DNA of 64,000 nucleotides, from the NCBI GenBank assembly GCA_964500675.1, contig CAZCNY010000006.1:192952-256951 (forward strand), written 5' to 3'. Each line of letters opens with the position of its first letter. The first letter of the stretch is position 1. Both the position numbers and the translations under genes were made by a program. Positions 1-8,058 of the stretch are shown here, piece by piece. A model generated the notes under the pieces. The model worked only from the letters and a program-made list of their open reading frames with translations, searched no databases and was not told the origin of the DNA. This stretch comes from CAMLJR01 sp964500675. GTDB lineage: Bacteria; Pseudomonadota; Gammaproteobacteria; Pseudomonadales; CAMLJR01.

Positions 1-1
1 C

Positions 2-331
2 ATTTTGCGTAACGGCGAATCGCCCATGCACGAAAAAGTGCCGCAAGAACGCCATCATCTCGTGATGCACGCGCAGATGTCGATCGGCTCGCAGGTCATC
101 ATGGGCGCGGATATGCCGCGCGACATGCATAAGCCCGGCGGCTCGATCGCGATCACCATCAATTACGATACACCCGAAGAAGCGGAGCGCGTTTTCGCCG
201 CGCTGTCCGAAGGTGCCACCATCAATATGCCGATCGGTCCGACTTTTTGGGCGAAGCGTTTCGGCGCACTGACGGATAAATTCGGTATACCGTGGCTCGT
301 CAACGGCGGCTTCCTACATCCGCAATCGTGA
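2..331 (+). CDS. VOC/PhnB-like protein, 3' part only
   Basis: The reading frame is open to the left window edge, so the 5' end is missing. The visible residues resemble the second half of PhnB-type members of the vicinal oxygen chelate (glyoxalase/bleomycin resistance) fold. The region with PEEAERVFAALSEG followed by FWAKRFGALTDKFGIPWLVN is typical of this family near its C-terminus. The substrate cannot be told. The next genes (DHFR-like, AHSA1-like, YCII-like) often occur together with PhnB proteins in proteobacteria, commonly near ECF sigma factors. No such sigma factor is seen here, but it could lie to the left of the window. Confidence 0.75.
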   Translation: MLRNGESPMHEKVPQERHHLVMHAQMSIGSQVIMGADMPRDMHKPGGSIAITINYDTPEEAERVFAALSEGATINMPIGPTFWAKRFGALTDKFGIPWLVNGGFLHPQS

Positions 332-400
332 TTTTTTGCGAATACTTTTTTTCGAATACTTTTCACTAATTTGCCAATACGTCGCCAAACGGAAAAGATC

Positions 401-1048
401 ATGTCAAAACTTCGCGTCGAAAGCCTGTCGATGTCTCTCGATGGATTTATCGCAGGTCCGCATCAAAGTCTCGACAATCCATTGGGAGTTGGCGGCCCCG
501 ATTTGCATGCATGGGCATTTGCCACGCGCACCTTTCAAAACAAGGTGCTGGGCACCGACGCTGGTGCGACGGGAATCGATGATGATTTTGCCGCGCACGG
601 TTTCGACAATATCGGCGCATGGATTCTCGGGCGCAATATGTTCGGTCCCATTCGCGGTCCCTGGCCTGACGAAAACTGGAAAGGCTGGTGGGGCGACAAT
701 CCGCCCTACCATGTCCCCGCGTTCGTGCTCACGCATCATGCGCGCGCGCCGTTGACGATGGACGGAAATACCACGTTTCATTTCGTCACCGGCGGCATTC
801 GCGAAGCGCTCGAACGCGCACGCGAAGCGGCGAATGGAAAAGATATTCGCATCGGCGGCGGCGCCAACACCGTTCAGCAATACCTGCGCGAAGGTTTGAT
901 CGACCAGATGCACATTGTCATCGCACCGGTTTTTCTCGGCAGCGGCGAACGCTTATTCGAGAATGTCGATTTGCGTGCGCTCGGCTATGTTTGCACGCGA
1001 CAGGTCGCTTCGGAAGCGGTGACGCACGTCCTTATTTCGCGGCGATAA
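401..1048 (+). CDS. Dihydrofolate reductase-family protein (RibD C-terminal-like)
   Basis: This predicts 215 residues with the N-terminal SMSLDGFIAG signature (about residue 10), ILGRNMF (about 75-82) and GGGANTVQQYL (about 155). These are the marks of the DHFR/RibD-C reductase superfamily, NAD(P)H-binding proteins of the YyaP/YwjB type. The true substrate is usually unknown and a role in folate metabolism should not be assumed. The ATG at 401 is chosen because the sequence just after it begins the conserved first beta strand, and a weak GGAAAAG lies upstream. It sits 69 bases after the VOC gene and 44 before the AHSA1 gene, all on the same strand. Confidence 0.8.
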   Translation: MSKLRVESLSMSLDGFIAGPHQSLDNPLGVGGPDLHAWAFATRTFQNKVLGTDAGATGIDDDFAAHGFDNIGAWILGRNMFGPIRGPWPDENWKGWWGDNPPYHVPAFVLTHHARAPLTMDGNTTFHFVTGGIREALERAREAANGKDIRIGGGANTVQQYLREGLIDQMHIVIAPVFLGSGERLFENVDLRALGYVCTRQVASEAVTHVLISRR

Positions 1049-1092
1049 GGTTCACGTATATAAATTGAAATTTATTAGTGAGGAGAAATGTC

Positions 1093-1536
1093 ATGACCAA
1101 CACGGTGCGACTTCATCGCGTGCTGCGCACGCAACCGGAAAAAATTTATCGCGCATTTCTCGATCCCGATGCGATGTGCAAATGGCTGCCTCCACACGGC
1201 TTCACCGGCAGAGTGCATCATTTGGATGCTAAAGTCGGCGGCACTTTCAAAATGTCATTCACCAACTTCTCCACGCGACACGCACACACGTTCGGCGGCG
1301 AATTTCTCGAACTCATACCCAATGAGCGCATCCGCCATACCGATAAATTCGACGATGCGAATTTATCCGGAGAAATGCAAACCACCATTTCTTTAAAACC
1401 GGTTTCCTGCGGAACTGAAATCACTATCGTGCAGGAAGGCGTTCCCGCCGTCATTCCGATCGAAGGTTGTTATGTCGGCTGGCAGGAATCGCTGACACTG
1501 CTCGCGCAACTTGTCGAACCGGAAATTCCGGATTAA
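1093..1536 (+). CDS. AHSA1/SRPBCC-family protein
   Basis: A 147-residue protein with the START-like (SRPBCC) pattern of activator-of-Hsp90-homologue proteins: an early RVLRTQPEKIYRAFLDP, then KWLPPHGFTGRV, GGTFKMSF and a C-terminal WQESLTLLAQLVE helix. Members bind hydrophobic ligands, and the ligand here is unknown. The start is the ATG at 1093, which has a good AGGAGA ribosome site six bases upstream. A GTG at 1078 in the same frame lies before that site and is rejected. It is part of the small-protein cluster with the DHFR-like and YCII-like genes. Confidence 0.82.
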   Translation: MTNTVRLHRVLRTQPEKIYRAFLDPDAMCKWLPPHGFTGRVHHLDAKVGGTFKMSFTNFSTRHAHTFGGEFLELIPNERIRHTDKFDDANLSGEMQTTISLKPVSCGTEITIVQEGVPAVIPIEGCYVGWQESLTLLAQLVEPEIPD

Positions 1537-1590
1537 TCGGCACGAAATAAAATCGCGTTTACGACGCCATGTTTCTACCGGATCGCCATC

Positions 1591-1965
1591 ATGAAATATC
1601 TCTGCCTTGTGTATTACGACGAAAAAATCATGAACAATTTGACCGAACAGGAATGGGCGGCGCTCAATCGCGAATGCATCGCCTGCAGCGATGGCATGCG
1701 CGCGAGCGGCCATTGGCTCGACGGACATCCGCTGGAATCCGCCGAAACAGCGACAACACTGCGCGTGCGCAACGATAAATTGTCGATTACCGACGGCCCC
1801 TTTGCGGAAACGAAAGAACAGCTCGCGGGCTTCTATATGATCGACGCACACGATCTGAACGATGCGATTCAGGTCGCGAGTAAAATACCACCGGCACGCT
1901 ACGGCAGCGTGGAGGTACGCCCGGTGCGCGATCTTGAGCGCTTTCGCGAAACCGGCGGCGCATGA
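1591..1965 (+). CDS. YCII-related (YciI-like) protein
   Basis: This 124-residue protein begins MKYLCLVYYDEKIMN and has SITDGPFAETKEQLAGFYMIDA in the middle, the hallmark of the YCII/DGPF family of dimeric alpha-beta barrel proteins. The GPFAETKEQLAGF stretch (about residues 69-81) is very well kept. The enzymatic role of most DGPF proteins is not established. The company of PhnB, DHFR-like and AHSA1 genes is the usual setting of this family. Confidence 0.85.
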   Translation: MKYLCLVYYDEKIMNNLTEQEWAALNRECIACSDGMRASGHWLDGHPLESAETATTLRVRNDKLSITDGPFAETKEQLAGFYMIDAHDLNDAIQVASKIPPARYGSVEVRPVRDLERFRETGGA

Positions 1966-2059
1966 CGCCAACGGTATATTTACTAAAGTTCGCCCATGAC
2001 CCGTGAACTTCAGACGCGCTGTTCGGTCGATGTGTAGGTTATTTTCAACAGGTGACGTT

Positions 2060-2386
2060 ATGAACCTCTCTCGCACGCTTAAGAAGCCATTACTGTTCGC
2101 GGCCGCACTCGCCATCGCCGCCGGGGCGACAATCGCTCGCGCCGCGGACGATTCGGTCAAGCAGAAGGTTGAGCACGGCGCGGAAAAAACCAAAGAAGCC
2201 GTCGTGCATGGGGCCGAAGTCACCAAAACCGCCGTTGTGCACGGCGCCGAAAAAACCAAGGCGGCGCTGACGAAAGCCGCTGAAAAAACCGACGCCGCCC
2301 TGCACACCGCCGCCGACAAAACCGCCGACGCGCTGCACACGGCAGGCGACAAAATTCACGAGAAACTCGGCGGCGACTCCAAGTAA
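2060..2386 (+). CDS. Secreted 11-residue-repeat (LEA/apolipoprotein-like) protein
   Basis: A 108-residue protein with a clear Sec signal peptide (KK near the start, hydrophobic core about 11-23, likely cleavage after ATIARA). The mature part is almost entirely an 11-residue repeat. Seven units run from residue 30 to 106, with consensus close to AEKTKAALHTA. Such repeats form an amphipathic helix in LEA-like and apolipoprotein-like proteins, with lysines and acids on one side and alanines on the other. No enzymatic motif is present. A periplasmic stress or envelope-binding role is an inference only. The start was chosen for the signal peptide, and the preceding bases carry AGGTGACGTT. There is no repeat of it elsewhere in the window. 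Confidence 0.7.
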   Translation: MNLSRTLKKPLLFAAALAIAAGATIARAADDSVKQKVEHGAEKTKEAVVHGAEVTKTAVVHGAEKTKAALTKAAEKTDAALHTAADKTADALHTAGDKIHEKLGGDSK

Positions 2387-2471
2387 CTCCCCTCCCCCAA
2401 TGCACCGAGGCGCAGCGCGGCCGCTAATAGCGGTCCCGCACACGTGCGACAAAGGTTTCAAGCGCGTGCAA

Positions 2472-2570
2472 ATGGATTATCGCTTTTCACAAAACCGTGC
2501 GAAAATCCGCGCCTGTCGCGCACCCGCTCCAGATTGCGCGCAATCCGCGCGCGGCTATCGCCGCGCCTAG
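2472..2570 (+). other. Candidate Arg-rich upstream ORF before the decarboxylase
   Basis: A 32-codon ORF (ATG 2472 to TAG 2570) ends 18 bases before the decarboxylase start. It has seven arginine codons, two of them next to last (YRRA then stop). No good ribosome site is visible. In Enterobacteria the ornithine decarboxylase gene speF is preceded by a 34-codon regulatory leader, speFL, which is the reason to record this one. Arginine codons are common by chance in this GC-rich DNA, so the case is weak. Confidence 0.25.
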
Positions 2571-2588
2571 CACTGCGAGGTCAGGCCG

Positions 2589-4832
2589 ATGAAATTTCGC
2601 TTTCCCATTGTCATCATCGATGAGGACTTCCGCTCGGAAAATGCCAGCGGTTTAGGCATTCGCGCGCTGGTGCAGGCGATCGAGAGCGAAGGCGTCGAAG
2701 TGCTCGGCGTGACCAGTTACGGCGATCTATCGAGTTTTGCGCAACAACAATCGCGCGCTTCCGGTTTTATTTTGTCGATCGACGACGAAGAGTTTCAATC
2801 GGAGGAATCGACCAATGTCGCCGTGCAGCAATTGCGCGACTTCGTCAACGAAATCCGGCGGCGCAACCCCGATATTCCGTTATTTATTTACGGTGAGACA
2901 CGCACTTCGCGCCATATCCCGAACGACATTTTGAAAGAGCTGCACGGCTTCATTCACATGTTCGAGGACACGCCCGAGTTCGTCGCACGCTACATCGTGC
3001 GCGAAGCGAAAACCTATCTCGACACACTCTCGCCGCCGTTTTTTCGCGCGCTGCTGCACTACGCGCAGGACGGTTCGTATTCATGGCACTGCCCCGGTCA
3101 CTCCGGCGGCGTCGCTTTTTTGAAATCGCCGGTCGGACAGATGTTTCACCAATTCTTTGGCGAAAATATGCTGCGCGCCGATGTCTGCAACGCGGTCGAT
3201 GAACTCGGCCAACTGCTCGATCACACCGGCCCTGTCGCCGCGAGCGAAGCCAATGCCGCGCGCATTTTTCACGCCGATCATTTGTTTTTCGTCACCAACG
3301 GCACTTCGACCTCGAACAAAATCGTGTGGCACAGCACGGTCGCTTCCGGCGATATCGTCGTGGTCGATCGCAATTGCCACAAATCGATTTTGCACGCGAT
3401 CATCATGACCGGCGCAATTCCGGTGTTCCTGATGCCGACCCGCAATCACTACGGCATCATCGGCCCGATTCCGAAATCGGAATTCGAGTGGGAAAACATT
3501 CAGAAAAAAATTGCCGCGCATCCGTTCGCGAAAACATCGAAAAACAAACCGCGCGTGCTCACGATTACGCAGAGCACGTATGACGGCGTGATGTACAACG
3601 TCGAAGAAATCAAAGAAATGCTCGACGGCAAAATCGATACGCTGCATTTCGACGAGGCGTGGCTGCCGCACGCGGCGTTTCACGATTTCTACGGCGACTT
3701 CCACGCTATCGGCGCCGATCGACCGCGCTGCAAGGAATCGATGGTGTTCTCGACGCAATCGACGCACAAAATGCTCGCCGGTCTGTCGCAGGCTTCGCAA
3801 ATTCTCGCGCAGGATTCGCAGACGCGCGCACTCGATAAGCACAGCTTCAACGAAGCGTATTTGATGCACACGTCGACCTCGCCGCAATATTCGATCATCG
3901 CCTCGTGCGATGTCGCCGCTGCGATGATGGAACCGCCCGGCGGTACCGCGCTGGTGGAAGAATCGATTGCCGAAGCGCTCGATTTTCGCCGCGCCATGCG
4001 CAAGGTCGACGCCGAATGGGGCGCGGACTGGTGGTTTAAAGTGTGGGGGCCAAAAGATTTATCCGAAGAGGGCATCGAAGAGCGCGAAGCGTGGATGCTC
4101 AAACCCGGCGAAAAATGGCACGGCTTCGGCGATCTCGCCGACGGCTTCAACCTGCTCGATCCGATCAAGGCGACGATTGTGACACCGGGCCTCGATATCG
4201 ACGGCGATTTCGACGACTCCGGTATTCCCGCCGCCATCGTCACCAAATACCTCGCCGAGCACGGCGTTATCGTCGAGAAGTGCGGTCTTTACAGCTTCTT
4301 CATCATGTTCACGATCGGCATCACCAAGGGCCGCTGGAATACGCTCGTGACCGCGTTGCAACAATTCAAGGACGATTACGATCGCAATCAATTATTGTGG
4401 CGCGTGCTGCCCGATTTTGTCGCCGCGCATCCGCGCTATGAGCGCATCGGCCTGCGCGATCTGTGTCAGCAAATTCACGATGTCTACAAACAAAACGATA
4501 TCGCGCGCCTGACCACGGAAATGTATCTGTCCGACATGGTTCCCGCGATGAAGCCGACCGATGCGTTTGCGCGCATGGCGCACCGCGAAATCGAACGCGT
4601 GCCGCTCGATAAACTCGAAGGTCGCATCACCGCAACGCTGCTGACGCCGTATCCACCGGGAATTCCATTGTTGATTCCGGGCGAGTGTTTCAACCGCACC
4701 ATCGTGCAGTACCTGCAATTCGCGCGCGATTTCAACGAGCGCTTCCCCGGCTTGAAAACCGATATTCACGGCTTGACCGAGGAAATCGTCAGCGGTCGCA
4801 GTGAATATTTCGTCGATTGTGTGGTGTTGTAG
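2589..4832 (+). CDS. Orn/Lys/Arg decarboxylase, PLP-dependent, group III
   Basis: A 747-residue protein with the three parts of bacterial biodegradative Orn/Lys/Arg decarboxylases: an N-terminal receiver-like wing (about 1-140), the PLP fold (about 145-570) and the C-terminal domain. Visible motifs are WHCPGHSGG early in the PLP domain, HFDEAWLPHAAF (Asp contacting the PLP nitrogen) and QSTHKMLAGLSQ with the Schiff-base lysine at about residue 394. Length agrees with AdiA/CadA/LdcC (about 710-755). It decarboxylates a basic amino acid to the polyamine or diamine. I cannot decide between arginine, lysine and ornithine from sequence alone. rlmA follows three bases after its stop, so the two are likely cotranscribed. 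Confidence 0.93.
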   Translation: MKFRFPIVIIDEDFRSENASGLGIRALVQAIESEGVEVLGVTSYGDLSSFAQQQSRASGFILSIDDEEFQSEESTNVAVQQLRDFVNEIRRRNPDIPLFIYGETRTSRHIPNDILKELHGFIHMFEDTPEFVARYIVREAKTYLDTLSPPFFRALLHYAQDGSYSWHCPGHSGGVAFLKSPVGQMFHQFFGENMLRADVCNAVDELGQLLDHTGPVAASEANAARIFHADHLFFVTNGTSTSNKIVWHSTVASGDIVVVDRNCHKSILHAIIMTGAIPVFLMPTRNHYGIIGPIPKSEFEWENIQKKIAAHPFAKTSKNKPRVLTITQSTYDGVMYNVEEIKEMLDGKIDTLHFDEAWLPHAAFHDFYGDFHAIGADRPRCKESMVFSTQSTHKMLAGLSQASQILAQDSQTRALDKHSFNEAYLMHTSTSPQYSIIASCDVAAAMMEPPGGTALVEESIAEALDFRRAMRKVDAEWGADWWFKVWGPKDLSEEGIEEREAWMLKPGEKWHGFGDLADGFNLLDPIKATIVTPGLDIDGDFDDSGIPAAIVTKYLAEHGVIVEKCGLYSFFIMFTIGITKGRWNTLVTALQQFKDDYDRNQLLWRVLPDFVAAHPRYERIGLRDLCQQIHDVYKQNDIARLTTEMYLSDMVPAMKPTDAFARMAHREIERVPLDKLEGRITATLLTPYPPGIPLLIPGECFNRTIVQYLQFARDFNERFPGLKTDIHGLTEEIVSGRSEYFVDCVVL

Positions 4833-4835
4833 TGA

Positions 4836-5675
4836 TTGAATCCCCTCCGCTGCCCCGTCTGTAACAACGATTTAATCGCGCAAGAAAAATTTTATGCGTG
4901 CGCGAATAATCATTCGTTCGATATCGCGCGCCAGGGCTATGTGAATTTACTGCTGAGTTCGCAAATGCCGAGCAAGACGCCCGGCGACAACGCGGCGATG
5001 CTCGCCGATCGCCACGCGTTTCTCGACGCGGGATTTTATCAGCCGCTGCGCGATCGCATTGCCGCGCGGCTCGCGCAGTTGCAATCCGGCTTATCGCACG
5101 CCGAAGCATCGCGCGAACACACCGTGCTCGATCTCGGTTGCGGCGAAGGTTATTACACGGCGGCGCTCACCGAACCGAATCGCAAAGTATTCGGCCTTGA
5201 TATTGCGAAGCCTGCGCTCGCACTCGCGGCAAAACGCGATAAAGCGATCACCTGGTGTGTCGGCACCAGTCGCGCGCTGCCCTTTCACGATAACAGCCTC
5301 GATGTGGTGATCAGTATTTTTTGCCGGCCGCATTTTGCCGAAACCCGACGTGTGTTGCGCGCGGGCGGCACGCTGCTAAGCGCCGGTCCCGGCCCGGATC
5401 ATCTGCGCGAATTGCGCGACCTACTGTACGAAACCGTTTACGAAAAAACCAAACCGGACAATTCGCCAGAAAACCCGCAAGACTTTGTTCCGACGCACAG
5501 CGATACGCTGAATTATGCATTCACATTGCACGGCGAGCAGATTGCGCAACTCGCGCGCATGACGCCACATTACTGGCGCGCGCCTTTAGCGCGGCGCGCG
5601 CAACTGGAGAATATTTCGGAGTTGACACTGCAAGCGGACTTTTTGTTGCAGGAATATTTTGTCGCGAAAATATAA
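4836..5675 (+). CDS. rlmA: 23S rRNA (guanine-N1)-methyltransferase RlmA-like
   Basis: A 279-residue protein with an N-terminal zinc knuckle (CPVC at residues 6-9, then C and NHSFD about residues 22-28) followed by RQGYVNLL and a SAM-binding Rossmann domain (VLDLGCGEGYYT at about 98-109). This order is diagnostic for RlmA/RrmA, which methylates a guanine in helix 35 of 23S rRNA (G745 in E. coli). The start must be the TTG at 4836: the frame is closed by a stop just upstream and the zinc-binding cysteines follow at once. It sits three bases after the decarboxylase stop, so it probably depends on translational coupling. Confidence 0.9.
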   Translation: MNPLRCPVCNNDLIAQEKFYACANNHSFDIARQGYVNLLLSSQMPSKTPGDNAAMLADRHAFLDAGFYQPLRDRIAARLAQLQSGLSHAEASREHTVLDLGCGEGYYTAALTEPNRKVFGLDIAKPALALAAKRDKAITWCVGTSRALPFHDNSLDVVISIFCRPHFAETRRVLRAGGTLLSAGPGPDHLRELRDLLYETVYEKTKPDNSPENPQDFVPTHSDTLNYAFTLHGEQIAQLARMTPHYWRAPLARRAQLENISELTLQADFLLQEYFVAKI

Positions 5676-5689
5676 ATTCGTACGCGCGT

Positions 5690-7045
5690 TTACAGTCGCG
5701 AAATAAGTTCTTCGCTCGAATCCACGACGTGCTGAATCGCCATCACCGCGCGCTCGGGATCGAGATGCAAACGCTCGAACATTTCCTCAGGAATCGATTC
5801 GAGCGGCGCATTGCCGATGCCGAAGCGGCGCAATAAACGCATTGCGATGAAAATCAAATTCGCATACTCGCTGTCGGGACCCGCATAATCCGCTTCAGTT
5901 TGAAAACGCACCGCTCGGCACACTTCGTCGGGCATCGACCACAAGCCCATCAGCCAGCTCGCCATTTGATCGCGCGTAACCCCGAGCAGGAAACGTTCGA
6001 TCACCGTATAGCTCACCAGCGGATTCGCTTCCTGATAGCGGCAATAACTGGAGAAATGCGGCGGGAACACTTCGGCCATGATGAGATAACCGAAGTTGTG
6101 CAGCAGCCCGCTCAGATAGGCGACGCCAACTTCGGGACGTTGTTTTGCAGGAATGCAGCCCGCGATCGCTTCGACCGCCGTGGCACAGAATACGGCTTGA
6201 TGCCAATACGAGGTAAAACCGCGCGGCGCATCCTCGGGTAGACTCAAACTTTTGCCGAGCGCAAGCCCGAGCGCGAGATTCAACACAACATCGAAACCGA
6301 GCACGCGCACGATGGCATCGTGCACCGATTTCACTTTGCCGGTGTAACCGTAGTACGGCGATGTCGCCCAGCTGATCACTTGGGCCGCCAGCGGCGGATC
6401 GGTTTCGACCAGCGTGGTCAAATGCCGCACATCGGCATTGGGATCGACGCGCAATTTCAAAATACGCGCGGCGGTATCGGGTAGCGGCGGGATTTCGAGC
6501 GTTTCTTCGAGGCGCTGTTTGATGCGCAGTTGCGTGAAACCCGCAACGGCCTGATTGATGTCCTCGATATCGTGGATCGTATCGAGAGTGCCCCGCTGCA
6601 GCGTATCGATCTCGATCGAATAATCGCCCAGCGTGACATCGCGCAAACTCTGCTTGAATTGATCGACGCGCAAATGCAATAGATTCGATTCTTCGCCCGA
6701 AATCAGCGCGATGGTATTGCCGCTGAGTAATTTTTTATCGACTATCGTCGGCACGCCCATGGCCCCAGGCAATGCGGGCAGGTGCGTGAAATTGCGGCGC
6801 AAACACAATTGCTCGACGTGTTCCGCCGGCAGCGCGCTCAATTGCAAACCGGTCATACGACGCAGCGCATTGACATCGAGCAGGCTGTACGCGGGATAAA
6901 GTACGTGCAACTTATGCTGGCCTTCATACATCATGACGGCGCGAGCTGCATCGGCAGGCAATAACGTGTGCGGCGGCAACGCCTCCACATCGTATTGAAT
7001 GTTATGCTCGCGCAGCAGAGAGTCCACGGCCGCCGGGATAGCCAT
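5690..7045 (-). CDS. YbaK-like + HDOD domain fusion protein
   Basis: A 451-residue protein. Residues 1-150 resemble the YbaK/aminoacyl-tRNA deacylase domain (ARAVMMYEGQHKLHVLYP, then a GAMGVPTIVDKKLL stretch). Residues about 190-390 form an HDOD domain (ETLEIPPLPDTAARILKLRVDP, LAAQVISWATSPYYG, AYLSGLLHNFGYLIM). HDOD proteins are signalling modules related to HD phosphohydrolases but usually lacking catalytic metal ligands. The same fusion is known in Pseudomonas relatives. Start: ATG at 7045 with AGGAGGGG seven bases upstream. It is convergent with rlmA, with 14 bases between stops, and divergent from the CAP gene. Confidence 0.85.
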   Translation of the reverse strand: MAIPAAVDSLLREHNIQYDVEALPPHTLLPADAARAVMMYEGQHKLHVLYPAYSLLDVNALRRMTGLQLSALPAEHVEQLCLRRNFTHLPALPGAMGVPTIVDKKLLSGNTIALISGEESNLLHLRVDQFKQSLRDVTLGDYSIEIDTLQRGTLDTIHDIEDINQAVAGFTQLRIKQRLEETLEIPPLPDTAARILKLRVDPNADVRHLTTLVETDPPLAAQVISWATSPYYGYTGKVKSVHDAIVRVLGFDVVLNLALGLALGKSLSLPEDAPRGFTSYWHQAVFCATAVEAIAGCIPAKQRPEVGVAYLSGLLHNFGYLIMAEVFPPHFSSYCRYQEANPLVSYTVIERFLLGVTRDQMASWLMGLWSMPDEVCRAVRFQTEADYAGPDSEYANLIFIAMRLLRRFGIGNAPLESIPEEMFERLHLDPERAVMAIQHVVDSSEELISRL

Positions 7046-7135
7046 TAGCCAGCCCCTCCTTAATTCGGTGAAAATGGAATGGTTTTGCCCTAAGTGTAGC
7101 CACCGACAAACGCGACTTAATTCACAAAACTGTAA

Positions 7136-7540
7136 ATGACCCTACCGGCCACCCTGCTTAAACTCACGAATATCGCCCGCGCTCACGCCGGCGCAGCGCC
7201 GCTGCACACCAACGCGTTACTGGAACAGGTGGCGCAGGATCACGCCGAAGCGATGGCGCGCGGCGCGTATTTCGACCATGTCGATACGCTGGGGCGCGGG
7301 GTCGGCGAGCGCTTATTGGCGGCGCGTTATAACTACCGCTGGTGCGGCGAAAACATTTCGGCGGGGAAACCCTGCGCTGAAGCAGTCGTGCAATGGTGGC
7401 TCAGCAGTGAATCGCATCGCGCGAATATCGTAAAACCCGAGTTTACGGAAACGGGTTTCGGCTACTGCTATATCGCGCGGGATAGAAATTCGTTTCATCA
7501 TTATTGGGTACAGGTGTTGGGCGCGCCATTGAGCGCGTAA
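7136..7540 (+). CDS. CAP/SCP-domain protein without signal peptide
   Basis: A 134-residue protein made of a single CAP (cysteine-rich secretory/antigen 5/PR-1) domain: HAEAMARGAYFDHVD with the first metal-site histidine, CGENISAGKP, WLSSESHRANIVKPEFTETGFGY and a final HHYWVQVLGAP. Bacterial CAP proteins are normally exported, but no signal sequence is visible at this N-terminus. An alternative upstream start is blocked by the short distance to the divergent gene. Function of bacterial CAP proteins is generally unknown. Confidence 0.85.
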   Translation: MTLPATLLKLTNIARAHAGAAPLHTNALLEQVAQDHAEAMARGAYFDHVDTLGRGVGERLLAARYNYRWCGENISAGKPCAEAVVQWWLSSESHRANIVKPEFTETGFGYCYIARDRNSFHHYWVQVLGAPLSA

Positions 7541-7573
7541 AGTCGAATCGATTCGCGCTTCCGGGAACAAGCG

Positions 7574-8026
7574 ATGAACAGCAGACTCTTTCGTCATCTC
7601 CTCAACTGCTGGCCGCCGTATTTATGCGCCGGCATTCGCGCTACGCATATCGGCGCCGATTTTCGCAGCGCCGATGTCGAACTGCGCGCACACTGGTACA
7701 ACCGCAATTACGTCGGCACGCATTTCGGTGGCAGCCTGTTCGCGATGACCGACGCGTGGTACATGATCATGCTCATTGAAAATCTCGGCCGCGATTATTA
7801 CGTGTGGGATAAAAGCGCGTCGATCGATTTCGTATCGCCGGGACGCGGTACCGTGCGCGCGCAATTTCGTTTGGATGAAGAAACCTTACAACGCATTCGC
7901 GACAAAACCGCTGACGGCGAAAAATACCTGCCTGAATTTGAGGTCGACATATTCAACGCGGAAAATCAACGGGTGGCGCGCGTTACGCGAACACTGTATG
8001 TACGCAAGAAAAAGCCAGCGGGCTAG
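7574..8026 (+). CDS. DUF4442 hotdog-fold protein
   Basis: A 150-residue protein matching the DUF4442 group of the hotdog thioesterase superfamily: NRNYVGTHFGGSLFAMTDAWYMIML contains the hotdog central helix, followed by YYVWDKSASIDFVSPGRG, the strand with which it dimerises. It is probably an acyl-CoA thioesterase-like protein. Catalysis has not been shown for most of this family. It starts 33 bases after the CAP gene, on the same strand, and converges on the L,D-transpeptidase gene. Confidence 0.82.
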   Translation: MNSRLFRHLLNCWPPYLCAGIRATHIGADFRSADVELRAHWYNRNYVGTHFGGSLFAMTDAWYMIMLIENLGRDYYVWDKSASIDFVSPGRGTVRAQFRLDEETLQRIRDKTADGEKYLPEFEVDIFNAENQRVARVTRTLYVRKKKPAG

Positions 8027-8058
8027 CTGCAAGCGACGCGATTATCCATTATCGATAA

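Noticed and set aside
1393..2352. Long minus-strand open frame (about 319 codons) opposite the small-protein genes
   Set aside because: Its frame mirrors AHSA1, YCII and the 11-residue-repeat gene, has low-complexity Ala/Val/Ser runs, and lacks a ribosome site or domain.
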